Part shown: positions 24,571 through 35,134 of the stretch, one piece after another | How the letters are laid out: each line of letters opens with the position of its first letter | Position numbering within the stretch: position 1 is the stretch's first letter | NCBI GenBank assembly: GCA_019054805.1 | Contig: JAHQIY010000001.1 | Location: forward strand, 9,252,501 to 9,316,500 | Reading direction: 5' to 3' | DNA: 64,000 nucleotides | Source of the DNA: Brachionus manjavacas | Taxonomy: Eukaryota > Rotifera > Eurotatoria > Ploima > Brachionidae | The notes under the pieces: generated by a model | Told to the model about the DNA's origin: nothing | Databases searched by the model: none | What the model saw: only the letters and a program-made list of their open reading frames with translations | Translations under genes and position numbers: made by a program

Positions 24571-26258
24571 TTAAAAAATTCGACATTCGTCATGATAAGG
24601 CTGATAGGTTTTTAAATCACGCCATGTCGGAGGCAGTCCGTTCAATAAATGTTTTTCACATCGTGTACATTTAGCATTGAACAAATCTTTGAAATTTTTG
24701 ACCCATTTCTTGATTCAATTTATCTAATTTTGTAACCAAGTTTAAAAATTTACTTACCATTAAATTTTTTAAATGGTTCATTCCAAATTCAGTTTTAAAA
24801 AAAGTCCATGCAATGATACAATTTTTTTCGAGTCTTTCAAAAACTAAAGACTTATTCTTGTGATCAAAGTCCTTAGGAGCAAAAAATAAAATAAGAATTA
24901 GCCATTTTCAAGTTTACATACATAAAAACATATTTCGTCTGATGGCTTGTTATTGGCATAAATTTTCAGTATGCGACTATCTAATGGTCTTACTTGAAGT
25001 TTTTCAACATTGGCATCAAAAAATAAAAAAACAAATTTAAAATTTTGCGGCATGATTATCTTTAGCAAATGATTTAAAAAAATTAAACTTAAAGTAAAAA
25101 ATGAAATACGTCTAAAACAAATTGATGTTCAGATTTTTGAGCAGCAACAACTTTAAATTCAGGACTTCCCAATAGGTTTGAAATTATTTTTTCTAATTCT
25201 CTTTTTAAATTGTTTTAATTAATTTTTCTTTTAAATAAAAAAAAGAAATTACTCTTTTTTAAAAACTCTATTAAGAGGTTTTGGTTTGGCTGATTTTAAT
25301 TCAGAATACGACTGTTGAAATCGCTTATAAACACCCAAACTAGTTAAATTGAAGTTGTCTTGAAGCTTTGAAAATAAAAATTAATTTTTTTGATAAAAAA
25401 ATTTTCAAATTAAAGCTCAATCATTTATACGTTGTAAACTTTAAAATAAAGAAATTTTATATTTTAATTTTACTTTGCTTAAATATCGATATTTGTTCAA
25501 AAGTTTGCTTGAATTTGCCGAAGTTTTTTCTTCAAATTGTTGGTCTAATAAAACTGAAAAAAAATCAGCCTGCCACATTTGGACCGGAGCCATGCTTTGA
25601 AACGGAATAAACATGGTAATTGGCTGCAGGTCTTTAATTATTTTATCTAAATCACTGAAAAAATTATTTAAATATAAAACAAAAATTAAAATTACTTTAT
25701 TGATTTAGTGATGTCAATAATTTTCGACTGCATGAATTTATTGTCAGTTTTTTCAAAGAACTCGGCCTCATCCTCATTCAAATTTTGATTTTTTTCGCAG
25801 TTCTCATTAGAACTAGATTGTTCAGTCTCAACTTGAATATTGGCTGTAGTGTTTTGATTGTAAGCATTAGTCACACTTAAAGGTGTTCCAATCGAGCCTG
25901 TTTGTACAGCCGCCACAACTGGTGCTGTTTTAGGTACTTCTTGAATATCACCAATATTTTTGCTCATATTTAGAATGTTGGCATAGTTATTGGCTGAGTT
26001 CGCCTTACCAACATTTTCCAAAATGGAATGAATATCTTGTTTAATATTTGCTACAAGATTAATTGCTTCACACATATCTTGAATTTTTTTAAGCTCTGGA
26101 TCTATGACTGGCTGACTCGAATGATGCGATGATGTTGAAGCGGCGGATTGTTGCTGCGATGCTGATTGATTTGCGAAGCCAGCAGCCTGCTGAACAGGCA
26201 TTATGTTTACTGGTCCTTGTCGCTGCATTGGGTTTTGCATAGGAATATGAGTTGACAT
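24571..26258 (-). CDS. MED27: Mediator complex subunit 27 (7 exons) with extended Q/S-rich N-terminus
   Basis: Minus-strand exons 26258-25696, 25654-25474, 25365-25253, 25200-25110, 25059-24922, 24871-24758 and 24708-24571 join in phase to 445 aa (human 311). Identity is clearest at the C-terminus: KWVKNFKDLFNAKCTRCEKH then LLNGLPPTWRDLKTYQPYHD match the MED27 ending (CxxC, then GLPPTWRDFRT...FHDxC). Upstream blocks follow the family pattern more weakly (FKFVFLFFDANVEKLQVRPL; LVFERLEKNCIIAW). The first exon adds about 55 residues rich in Q and S, then an amphipathic helix (LKKIQDMCEAINLV) that would match the MED27 N-terminal helix. A low-complexity insert of about 80 residues follows. MED27 belongs to the tail/upper-middle of Mediator and links activators to RNA polymerase II. 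The first two exon assignments are less sure than the last five. Confidence 0.88.
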
Positions 26259-26923
26259 TTTGAATAAAAGAAAATTTTAAGTTAAATTTTTTTCGAATTT
26301 AAAAAAAAATTCATTTGAAACGAGTGAAAAATTTTGTCTTTACCAAAAAAAAAACTTTAATTGAAAAATTGTAATTTTTCATTAACACCAGTCAGGTTTA
26401 TTTATTTTTTTTTGTTTTTTTTTTAAATAGTACCCAACTGTAGCTCCTTTAGATTATTTTTCAAAAAATTTAAAATAAAATAGAATAAACTTATCGAAGG
26501 AAAAAAAAATTAGAAAATACAGTGAATATAATAATCTAGAATTGATCCCATTAAACCTGTTTAAAAATTTTTTAATTCTTTAACATTTAGTTTCTGCTTT
26601 TGGTAGTAAGAATTTTTATGTATCGTTTTATAAAACTAATCATTGAGTTACAATGTTCGCTTATTAAGTCAATCTTAGGACTAAACACAAAGTTAGAGTC
26701 AAACTCAATCGCTAAAAACCTGATTCATTTCTGACTTTCAGGTTTATTTCCGTAGATTTTGAGATAAAAGATAAATTTTTTAGTAAAAACATATGACAAG
26801 ACTTTTCTTCTGATTTTTTCATTTTTCACTTACAAAGCCATTGTTTCAACTCATAAAATTCTTTTATTTGTTTATATTTTTAAAATTCATTTTATTAAAA
26901 TTAAATAAACATGACAAAATCAT

Positions 26924-26968
26924 TACCAAAGAGCAGTTAAATTTTTCAAATTTAACTGCTCTTTGGTA
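26924..26968. repeat. perfect 21-bp inverted repeat with 3-nt loop
   Basis: TACCAAAGAGCAGTTAAATT(T) at 26924-26944 is repeated exactly as its reverse complement at 26948-26968, separated by TTC. A perfect 21-bp stem with a minimal loop is unlikely by chance. No transposon ends were found beside it. It could be a hairpin transcript, a palindrome formed by fold-back replication, or an assembly fold. Confidence 0.85.
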
Positions 26969-27259
26969 TCGATCTCCATACTTGGGAAGCTCTTTCCTAA
27001 AACGATACAATAAATCATTAAGAGAACCTTTTGGAAATTCTTTTACATCAAGTTAGGATGCTGCCTTCCTTTAAGTTATTTGAAAGTTTAATTTCTTTTC
27101 AGCTAATGGACTCATTAAATATGAATGAATTGCTATCTTTAAAAAAATTGATTTGAAATCAATAATCGTCAAATACAAATTTTTTACTATTCTATATTTT
27201 TAAAATAAATCTACAATGATTACTTCTTTAGTAGTCATCGTTTTAAGTCATTGTCATGC

Positions 27260-30060
27260 TATTTTATTGCTGTTATATTATTTAAGCTACTAGATAATAA
27301 GAATAAGCTACAGCAAGATAAAAGATAAATAAATAAGCTACAGCAAGCAAGCTTGCGGAGTTGACCTACTAGGAGGACATCTATGGCAGCCGAAATTGCG
27401 CAGAAAAGATGGAAAATAACAGACAAATAAATTATTTTTGTTATTTTTGGTTCAGTAAGAGTCATTGTTTAATTTAATCTAAGAAAGTATTGTGTGGAAT
27501 TAAGTAAGTATTATGAACAAGAATTTTACAAAGGAAAAATATGCAAGAATACAGAAATAGAATTACATAATAAAAAGTTACAGTTTAAAAACCATTACAA
27601 ATCAAATAAAATTACAATTTAAATAGAATTACAATGATAAAATTAAAATAGAAGAAGTAAACAATAAAAACAGGTGGAAGGAACTAGTGCGCGTTAGTGA
27701 AATCATATGCTAGACTTGAAGGCGTCGTACTTATTCTTGAACTGGTTGATTGATTGAGAGTCGGTAACTTCGGCTGGGAGGGCATTCCAATGGTTAACAA
27801 CTCTGTTCGTAAAGAAGTTGGACCTCTGCATATATTTAATTGAGGGCTGCCCGGAGAGTCTTCTCTAATGTCCTCTTATTCCCCTTGCTGAATCAGTCTG
27901 TGTGAGAGAACTACATTGCACCAGAGGATTTACCCAGGAAACTTCGTTGAAGCCATTGTTGAACTTGAAATTGTTGAATAGCTGGATCAAATCCCCTCTA
28001 ATTCTGCGTTCATAAAGTGGCGTCAGTCCTAATACAGTGAGACGGTCTTCATAGCTGCAGTTTCTGATTCTAGGCACCAGCTTGGTAGCTCTCCTCTGAA
28101 CGGTCTCTAATGCTCTGATGTCTCGCTTACTGGATGGTGACAAAACTGATGAGGCGTATTCCAAAATGGGCCTCACATATGCCCAGTAGAGGGTCTTGCA
28201 GGTGTCGATGGTCTAACCTGAACCTTTTCTTCAGCTGCCCAAGAATACGGTTAGTTTTGTTGGCCTGAATCCTGATATGACTAGAAAACTTTAAATTACG
28301 GTCGAAAGTGACTCCGAAGTCCTTTTCATATTCTATAGATTTGAGAATGTGTGGTGCGTCGGACTCGCTCATGAATAACTCCGTGTTGGTTAATTTGCTC
28401 TTACCAGACCTGCTAAACTCCATTACCTTGCACTTGTCGATGTGAAAGAGCATGCGCCACGTGTTAGACCACTCCATAAGTGCATCGAAGTCCTGCTGCA
28501 GTGATGTGAGGTCATTATCGCTAAAAATGGTAGCGATTAGTTTCCTGTCATCTTCGAATAGCTTAGCAATGTGGTTGACAACTGAAGGCATGCTGTTAAT
28601 GTAAATTACGAACATTCGCTGACGAACGGACCGAGGACGCTGCCTTGCGGGACGCCGCTTGATACGTCAATCCTTTCCGCTTTATGTTGCCCGATTACCA
28701 ATCGTTGCTACCGTTTGGATAAGAAATCACTGACCCAGTTGACAATACTGTCGCAAAAGCCGCAAGCGATCATTTTGGTCTTGAGGGACGAGTGACAGAC
28801 TCTATCGAAGGCCTTAGCGAAGTCTAGGAATACTACGAGCACATGCAGGCCTTTGTCTAGTCCGTCACTTATGCGATCGATAGTTTCTAAAAGATTAGAA
28901 ACAACGGAACGGCTGAAAATCACACTCAAGGCCTCAGAAAAAGCAACAGAACAGGTCTTGACGACGAAGTTTCCAAGTATTAGTTGCGACGAATACTTGG
29001 AAACTACAGTCGGCGCATGGGTCAAAGATGGTATGAAGACGCTTCCGAACTGGGCGTTAAGGAGGTGAGCTATCGTAACACCGTCTGTATGGAAGACACC
29101 TTCTCTGTCTACCAAGCCTTTGATGGTTTCCTTGCATTGCTTCTGGCTGTTGATATAATTAAAAAGCAGTTTGGGCTGACGCTTACAGACCCGGACAATC
29201 GAAGCTTTGAACTTACAAATTGAATGTCTGACCGCGGACTTGACTCGTTTTCACGCCAAGGCATATGAAGCTCTGAGCTCTAGGTTGTGGGGGGCCGAAC
29301 GTATTTGACATGAAGCTTATATTTCCTCTTGGTTAGTTTCTTGATGTTGGCATTTAACCACTTCGGACTATGACGCAAATGGGCATGGTGAAGTCGAGTT
29401 GGTATGGCGATAGAAGAGGCTTCGCAGTAAGACTTGACAAGTTGGTTGTATGCAGTGTTGACATCATTCTCCAAGAGATTCGCACTGTCTTGGATACGTT
29501 CTCTGAAAAGCTCGTAGTTACCTAGAGAGAGAATCTGGCGAGGAGCCGAGTCAGTGTGAGCGAAAGATTGAGAGCGCAGTTCGTAGCACCATGATAGCGT
29601 TGCGTGAAGACAATCTTTTTCCGTGGAGACGAGAAAGGGTCCGTGGGAAACTCTAAATACCCTGGAGAGGTCGTTCGTGATTACGAGGTCAAGAATATTA
29701 CTCTTGAACGTAGGCTCTAGGATGTGCTGAGTGAGGAAATTCTTGCCTAGAATGTTCAAGAATTCAAGGCTGGAGGGGCGACCTTTGTTGGTGCAGAAAC
29801 CGCCGTCTTGACTCCAGCTGATGTCTGGAAAGTTGAAATCACCAGCCACTAATAAGCTCTTGGACGAAGAAGAGCTGCAAAGATGACTCGCATTGCCAAT
29901 GGATCTGTTAATTTCTGAGTTGATTTCACAGTCGGCGAAGGGGGGCCTATAGATGCATCCAACTATGATCGACTCGTCATTGACTTTGATGTTGCACCAC
30001 ACTTGTTCACTCCTGGTATCACTTAGGGCCGCGTCACTAACGTTAAAGCAAATCAAGTTT
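27260..30060 (-). mobile_element. CR1-like non-LTR retrotransposon, 5'-truncated and decayed
   Basis: This is a distinctly GC-richer block than its surroundings. Reading on the minus strand, it starts inside the endonuclease domain (30056-29280: VGCIYRPP, LLVAGDFNFPDISW, NILDLVITND), then the reverse transcriptase (29115-28708: VFLDFAKAFDRVCHSSLKTK; GVPQGSVLGP near 28650; LFEDDRKL at about 28560), then the thumb/C-terminus (MRPILEYASSVLSP; NHWNALPAE) to a stop at 27703-27705. About 440 bp of 3' UTR follows, ending in TTA/TTTA repeats. The frame changes at least at about 29270, 28700, 28620 and 28150. The endonuclease SDH motif is replaced (LVSTEKDCLH), and the usual [YF]ADD of the polymerase reads FEDD. 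It cannot encode active enzymes. Confidence 0.92.
27703..30056 (-). pseudogene. LINE ORF2 (endonuclease-reverse transcriptase), broken
   Basis: This is the coding remnant of the CR1-like element. The order is endonuclease, linker, RT palm, thumb and the small C-terminal domain with FFTNRVVNHWNALPAEVTD. Several frame breaks and the loss of key endonuclease and RT residues mark it as a pseudogene. No ORF1 remnant is present because the copy is 5'-truncated. Confidence 0.9.
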
Positions 30061-30438
30061 ATTATTTTATTGTTTTAATATAAAACTATATTGTTTTAAT
30101 GCAGAGATGGTCAAAAGTCAAAACCAAAATCGACTTTCCCTAAAGTCAAATTGTTTCTAACTTTGAATTTAAAAAACCTTCAATATTTGACATTTTTTCA
30201 AAATATTTCTAAAAACCAATTGTTCCGAGTAAGCGAGACCCAACTCTGTTCAGATGTCTTCAGCATTTTTTTTTAAATGGAATATTGTAAATAACAAAAG
30301 CAGTAGTTTCTTGAAGAGGTCGTTCAAGTTATAAATTGACTAATAGCGTTTTTATATTTTCTCTACTCAGTTTAAAGTTTTTGAATTCAAATAAGTTTAG
30401 CAAACTACTCCAAACGAGGTAGGCAGTGCTTTGCAAAA

Positions 30439-31660
30439 TGAGCCTTCTATGCGATAGCCAATACGTGACCGTGTTTAAAAAAACAGTTGAACACGATCAT
30501 ACTGATGAAAATACCAAGGTTAGTATCAATCAACTTTAATGTGTCAAAACTGTCAATTTTGATCAAGATTAAGTAAGTCTGTTACTGAGCCTTCAACGAA
30601 CATCAAAAGTCGAACCTCCTAATACTTATTCCAATTAAATCTAGTATTAATTACAAAATTACAAAATGAATTTGATTATGCGGTTGTTTTTTGGATTAGT
30701 GACTCTAAATTTTCTTTAGTTTCTCTTTGTCAAATTCACACTGATCGAGATCAGATTTTCCAAGTTGGTCAAAATTATGAAACTTCATTTGGTAATAGTA
30801 AGCAGTTAGCCTATGTCAAGATTATAGGTATGAACTTATTTTTTGTGAGAATTTGTCTATTTTATTTTATTCAATTTAGGGTCAAAAAAAATGCCAGGAA
30901 GTTTTACGAACTAAATTGTATGAAGATGATGATTTTAGTTCTGTTGATAGTTTTGTTGATACTCCAAGGACTTCAATCAAACAAAATATTCAAAAAAATC
31001 AGGTCCTTGATTTTGAAAATGTTCGGCTGAAACAAAAATTAATTGACATGGCAGATTTGTTTAAAAAAAAGTATCAAATTATTCATGATATGAAGATTAA
31101 ATTATCAAAGACTGAAGAAAAAATCAAATTTCAAAAAAGACATTTAGTAATAAAAATTTTTATTATTAAATTATTTTTTTAATAGCTCCGGATGAATTCA
31201 CAAATATCATGAAAATGTCAAGAAATTTTATTGATATATATGGTTCAAATGATGAAAGCAATTTGAATAGAAAAGTAGTGTTGAGTGAAGAATTTCCTCA
31301 AATATTGGTATCTCGATCAGATTAAATCAAAATTGACAATGAAATACATAAATGTGGGGGAAAACAAGGATCATGGACATTCAGAAAAGTAATTCTCATT
31401 CTAGTCCCTGACAGAAAATAATGGGTTAGTCGTACAATGACCGAGCTAATGATCGATTTTTCAGATCAAATCAATGTCACTTTTGGTAATTTTAATTTTT
31501 CTTAATCTAAATATTTAATTTTAAACCTTTTTTTTTAGAGTTAGTCAAGGTAAAAGATCGCACCTTTGATCTTGGTTTGGCTAAAGGGCGCATCAATCAG
31601 ATCATTCAAGACTCCAAAAAAAAAATTTCAGAAAATGGAATTATGGTAAAAAATAACATT
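30439..31660 (+). pseudogene. decayed BEN-domain-like gene
   Basis: Exon-like blocks lie in order on the plus strand. 30439-30519 begins MSLLCDSQYVTVFKKTVEHD and ends at a GT. 30649-30829 reads FDYAVVFWISDSKFSLVSLC to QLAYVKIIG. 30881-31149 is a coiled-coil-like piece (KKCQEVLRTKLYEDDDFSSV; VRLKQKLIDMADLFKKKYQI). 31186-31324 reads PDEFTNIMKMSRNFIDIYGS. 31372-31483 and 31543-31660 read MTELMIDFSDQINVTF and FDLGLAKGRINQIIQDSKKK. The N-terminal block and the last two blocks resemble the N-terminal module plus BEN domain of many invertebrate BEN proteins. The junctions at 30829/30881 and 31149/31185 do not join in phase, and a TAA interrupts the BEN-like part at about 31425. I infer a gene relic, perhaps from a mobile or recently amplified family; BEN assignment is tentative. 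Confidence 0.5.
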
Positions 31661-31992
31661 TAAAAAAAAATAATTTTTCTTAATTAATTGACTAATTTTA
31701 TAATTTTTATTTATTAAATATTTTTTTTTAATAAAATAAATTAAAAAAATTCACTTGATGATAATGTGATGATTTTTTAATGAAATTTAGTCCAATATCT
31801 TTAAAGAATCATTACAAATTTTCCTCATGAAATCTTTAAAGAATCATCAAATTTTGGTTGACTGGGTTTAAATGATCACATAGTTAAGTATTAGGTCATT
31901 TTAGATATTTTAGGAAAAAAAATGCAAGGATTTCCATAAAATTGCAGTTAGTGGAAAAATATAGCTCAGTGGAAAAAAAGAAATTACTATAT

Positions 31993-32304
31993 ATGGGAAA
32001 TAAGTCTTGGTGAGTAAGAAGAATGGTGTAAAAATCATTCAAATATTCCATCCGATGAAAGCGAGGCATTTGTTGTTGATTATTTTATAAATAGTAATAA
32101 AAAAGAGGATGCAGATAAGGATTTAAAGTTTTCTTTTTTTCTTTCATCCAAGCATTTGTTAAGTAATTTTAATTTGAAACAAATCATCTTCATGATGATG
32201 TTGCTTATAAGTTAATATGGCAGAGATTTCCTGTTCTTATAGTAGGCACTGATAAGGATAGAGTTTTTCACCCATTTGGAATATCGGTTTATGTTAGAAA
32301 TTGA
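31993..32304 (+). pseudogene. MULE (Mutator-like) transposase fragment
   Basis: Frame 32021-32220 reads EEWCKNHSNIPSDESEAFVV and then FSFFLSSKHLLSNF. A shifted frame from about 32194 reads AYKLIWQRFPVLIVGTDKDR followed by VFHPFGISV. These are the W..H.nIP.d...FV and the DaTYKL.W..fPvlivGt.D..R.FHP blocks of the MULE transposase catalytic domain (DDE, RNase H fold). There is a stop at about 32015 and a frameshift near 32190, and the first catalytic aspartate region (hxDATYKL) reads DDVAYKL. Only the central catalytic part is left; no terminal repeats were found. Confidence 0.8.
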
Positions 32305-33057
32305 GTTTATTAAGTTATCGTCAACTCGTAAATTATTTTATTTTGCTATAGAGTTATTCTTCAAAAAATGGAAAAATTTGTTCCAAATTTAAATTTTTTT
32401 GTTCTTAATATTTTATTTTATTTTACTTAAAATGTAATTTTTACTTACAATTTTTTTATTTATTTATTAATTGAATTAACCTTCTTTTTAGGAGAAGTAA
32501 ATTTAAAAGTTTAAAAAAAAAAAGAAAATAAAGATAAAAAATTTAATTATTAAGTGAGATTAAAAAAAAATTCGAAAAATTCCAAAGAGAAGATTTCGCT
32601 AATTTTAGAATCGATTGACAAAGCTTTTTTAAATATTTCTAGATTTAATAATTAGAGATCTTTGGTTCAAATCTTTGATTCAAAAAATGAAAAAATTATT
32701 AATTATGTATGATGCTTCTTTTAAAAAATTATACTTAAAAGAATCTATGAAGAAAAAAAGTCCTAGAACCTTTTAAAAAATATTAAAAGAACATTTTCAA
32801 AATTTTGACTGGATTTAAAAAAAGGTCTCTTGTGAAAAAATACCATTGTAAAATTATTCTTAAATAAAACATCTCTACAAAATTTCTATAAAATAATTGA
32901 ATCGTATCCAAGCCTTAATCTAGATCATTAATGCCTATAAATTTCAATATTCTTTAATTATTACAATATTATTTAAACAAGACAAAAATAGATCAAAACC
33001 AAATTTATTATTTTTCAATTTATTTTACAATTTAAATAATTTATTTCAAAAAACCAC
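32305..33057. other. AT-rich intergenic region
   Basis: This very AT-rich DNA follows the MULE relic and should contain the 3' UTR of the kelch gene on the minus strand. A GGTTCAAATC at about 32671 resembles a tRNA B box, but no A box or acceptor stem is present. Confidence 0.5.
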
Positions 33058-35134
33058 TCAATCTTCCATATTAATCGAATCGTTTTGAACTTCATCTGCA
33101 ACTTTTCTATCGAATTGAACTCTTTGTTTAAAGCTATTCAAGTATCTGTGATCATTAATCGGTGGAACATAAACTAAACAAGCTCCAGCTCTCGGGGTAT
33201 TCAAAGATTGAATCTAAATTAAAAAAAATTAAACTCATCTTTTGCTTGATCTTAGAAAACCAACTTTAGTCCACTCATTTTTGATGGGATCGAACCTCTC
33301 ACATTCGTTTCTAAAATGAGAATTCAAATCGAAACCACCAGCAATAAAGATATAATTGGATCCTAGATTCGAGGCCGATATAGCCTCTCTGGCCCTCATA
33401 ATATTCGTAATCATAGTCCATTGGTCATTCTTGGGATCATATCTTTCTCCGCAATCATGTCTACTATTATTTGCCAATGTACTTGTATTCTCGTGTCCGC
33501 CAATTGCATAGATAAAACCATTCAAAGAAGTGACGGCCACTGCTCCGCGCCGCTTGTACATCGATGCACAAACTGTCCATCGATTTGTCAATGGATTGAA
33601 TTGTTCCACTGAATTTAAGCACACATTTGCGTCCCGGCCACCCACAGCATACAACAAATTGCCTATTACGGCAATGCCTAGGGTGCTACGTGCATTGCTC
33701 ATTGAAGCCACATAGCTCCAAGTCTTGCTGTCTAGATCGAACCGCTCAACCGTGCTCAAAAAAGACCAACCGTCATGACCGCCCACAGCATACAAAATAG
33801 ACGGTTCAGTACCAATGAACGTTGATTGTAGACCATGTCTATGTGTGATCATCGGAGTTGATGAAGACCATGTTTCTTTCAATATATTAAAGCAGTCTAC
33901 AGTGTTCAGAGTTTTTAGGCCGTCACGGCCTCCAACAATATACAAAAATTCCGAGTTAAGAATAGCAATTCCGAATTGAAGTCTCTTCAAGGCGTTTGTG
34001 TTCGTGTGGGTGCTGTTGGGGTTGTTTCCGTTTGCACTAGACCCGGTCGATTGTGAGCTAGTAATGCAATTTATGCTCGGCTTGAATGATGTCCACTTAT
34101 CTATTCTACAATCATATTTTTCTATGAAACTAGGAGCTGGCGTAGTCCGGGTGGTGTCAATGCCACCGACGCACAGAAGATAGCCTACCTTAGATTTCAT
34201 AAATTTCTTATGAGTAAAAAAATAATAAAATTCTTACTGTCGATTTTCTCGGAGTAGTTCGAATATTTGGTGAGGTAATGAACTTTTCCGGAATGAGGTG
34301 ATAAGCCATTGCCTCGAGCATCAAAGACTGGCATCTACAATTATTTGCCAGAAACTCATTGATTTCAATTTGTTTGGCCAGAAAATTTGTTTTAAGCAAA
34401 GGAAGTTTGACTTTTGCCAAAAGTCCTCCTATGGAATCTTGTCTCTCTTCCTTGTTCATTTCCACCCATCTGAAAAGTGTTTCGTACACAAATTCCTCAG
34501 CAGATATGTTCAGGTACTCGTCATCGAACAGTTGAGCCAGTTCTTCGTCCTCTAGCTCGTTCAAAAGCGCTAGATTTAGAGACAATTTTTCAAAGTTTTC
34601 CAACAAGTACTTGTAAGATGTATCCTTTAGATTTTTTAGTGACTGCTGCTCACTGAATCTATATATGGACACACAGTTGGAAATGCTTAAATTTTTGGAT
34701 AGAAAATCACAGCCAAATTTTACCACGTTTTCTAGCTGTAAAAAATTAGCCGCATTTAAAATAGGAAAAATGTTGGAATCATTGAGTTCGATTTTTCCAG
34801 TGTAAATATAATCGACCAAGACTTTGAGGGACTCGCCGTCTATGTCACTAATTTCTATGTCGGTTTTAAACGACTCGGCAAGGTTATTGGTAAACATGGC
34901 ATAGAAATAGTCGCTTATAGAGCTAAGTATCACTCTATGAGCTCTTATTTCCATTGTTCTATTGTTGCACAAAAGTTTAACATCACATAATTTGCCATTT
35001 TCGAACATAGATTCGATTTTTTTGAATGAAAATTTATAATGGAGAGCCTGGTCTATATGAGCGCTAGCTTTATCTGATTTAAAAGAAGAGTCAAAGGTGG
35101 TTGAATGGTCGTGAACAGAATCATGAAGCGTCAT
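33058..35134 (-). CDS. KLHL5: Kelch-like protein of the KLHL1/4/5 group (BTB-BACK-Kelch, 3 exons)
   Basis: Minus-strand exons 35134-34238, 34188-33265 and 33213-33058 join in phase 0 to 658 aa. The BTB domain (about residues 40-150) has GKLCDVKLLCNNRTMEIRAH and SSISDYFYAMFTNNLAES. A BACK domain follows (about 155-260). The linker TTPRKST joins directly to VGYLLCVGG, as in KLHL5 (RTKPRKSTVG). Six kelch repeats follow (about 300-620): GGRDGLKTLNTV, HRHGL, GGHDGWSFLSTVERFD, YVASMSNARSTLGIAV, GGRDANVCLNSVEQFN and RRGAVAV, and the RAGACLVYV ending is shared with KLHL1/4/5. These proteins serve as Cullin-3 substrate adaptors and bind actin. The last intron uses a GTTGGT donor; reading through would stop after a few codons. 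The C-terminus runs about 35 residues beyond the usual RAGACVV end. An upstream acceptor at 34206 would add six residues. Confidence 0.95.

Noticed and set aside
26841..27056. Plus-strand 71-aa ORF with LTALWYRSP resembling a kinase fragment
   Set aside because: The resemblance is too short, the N-terminal half is poly-F/L/K, and the segment is half of a perfect palindrome.
32640..32700. Possible tRNA because of GGTTCAAATC
   Set aside because: Only a B-box-like string is present; there is no A box at the right distance and no cloverleaf stems.
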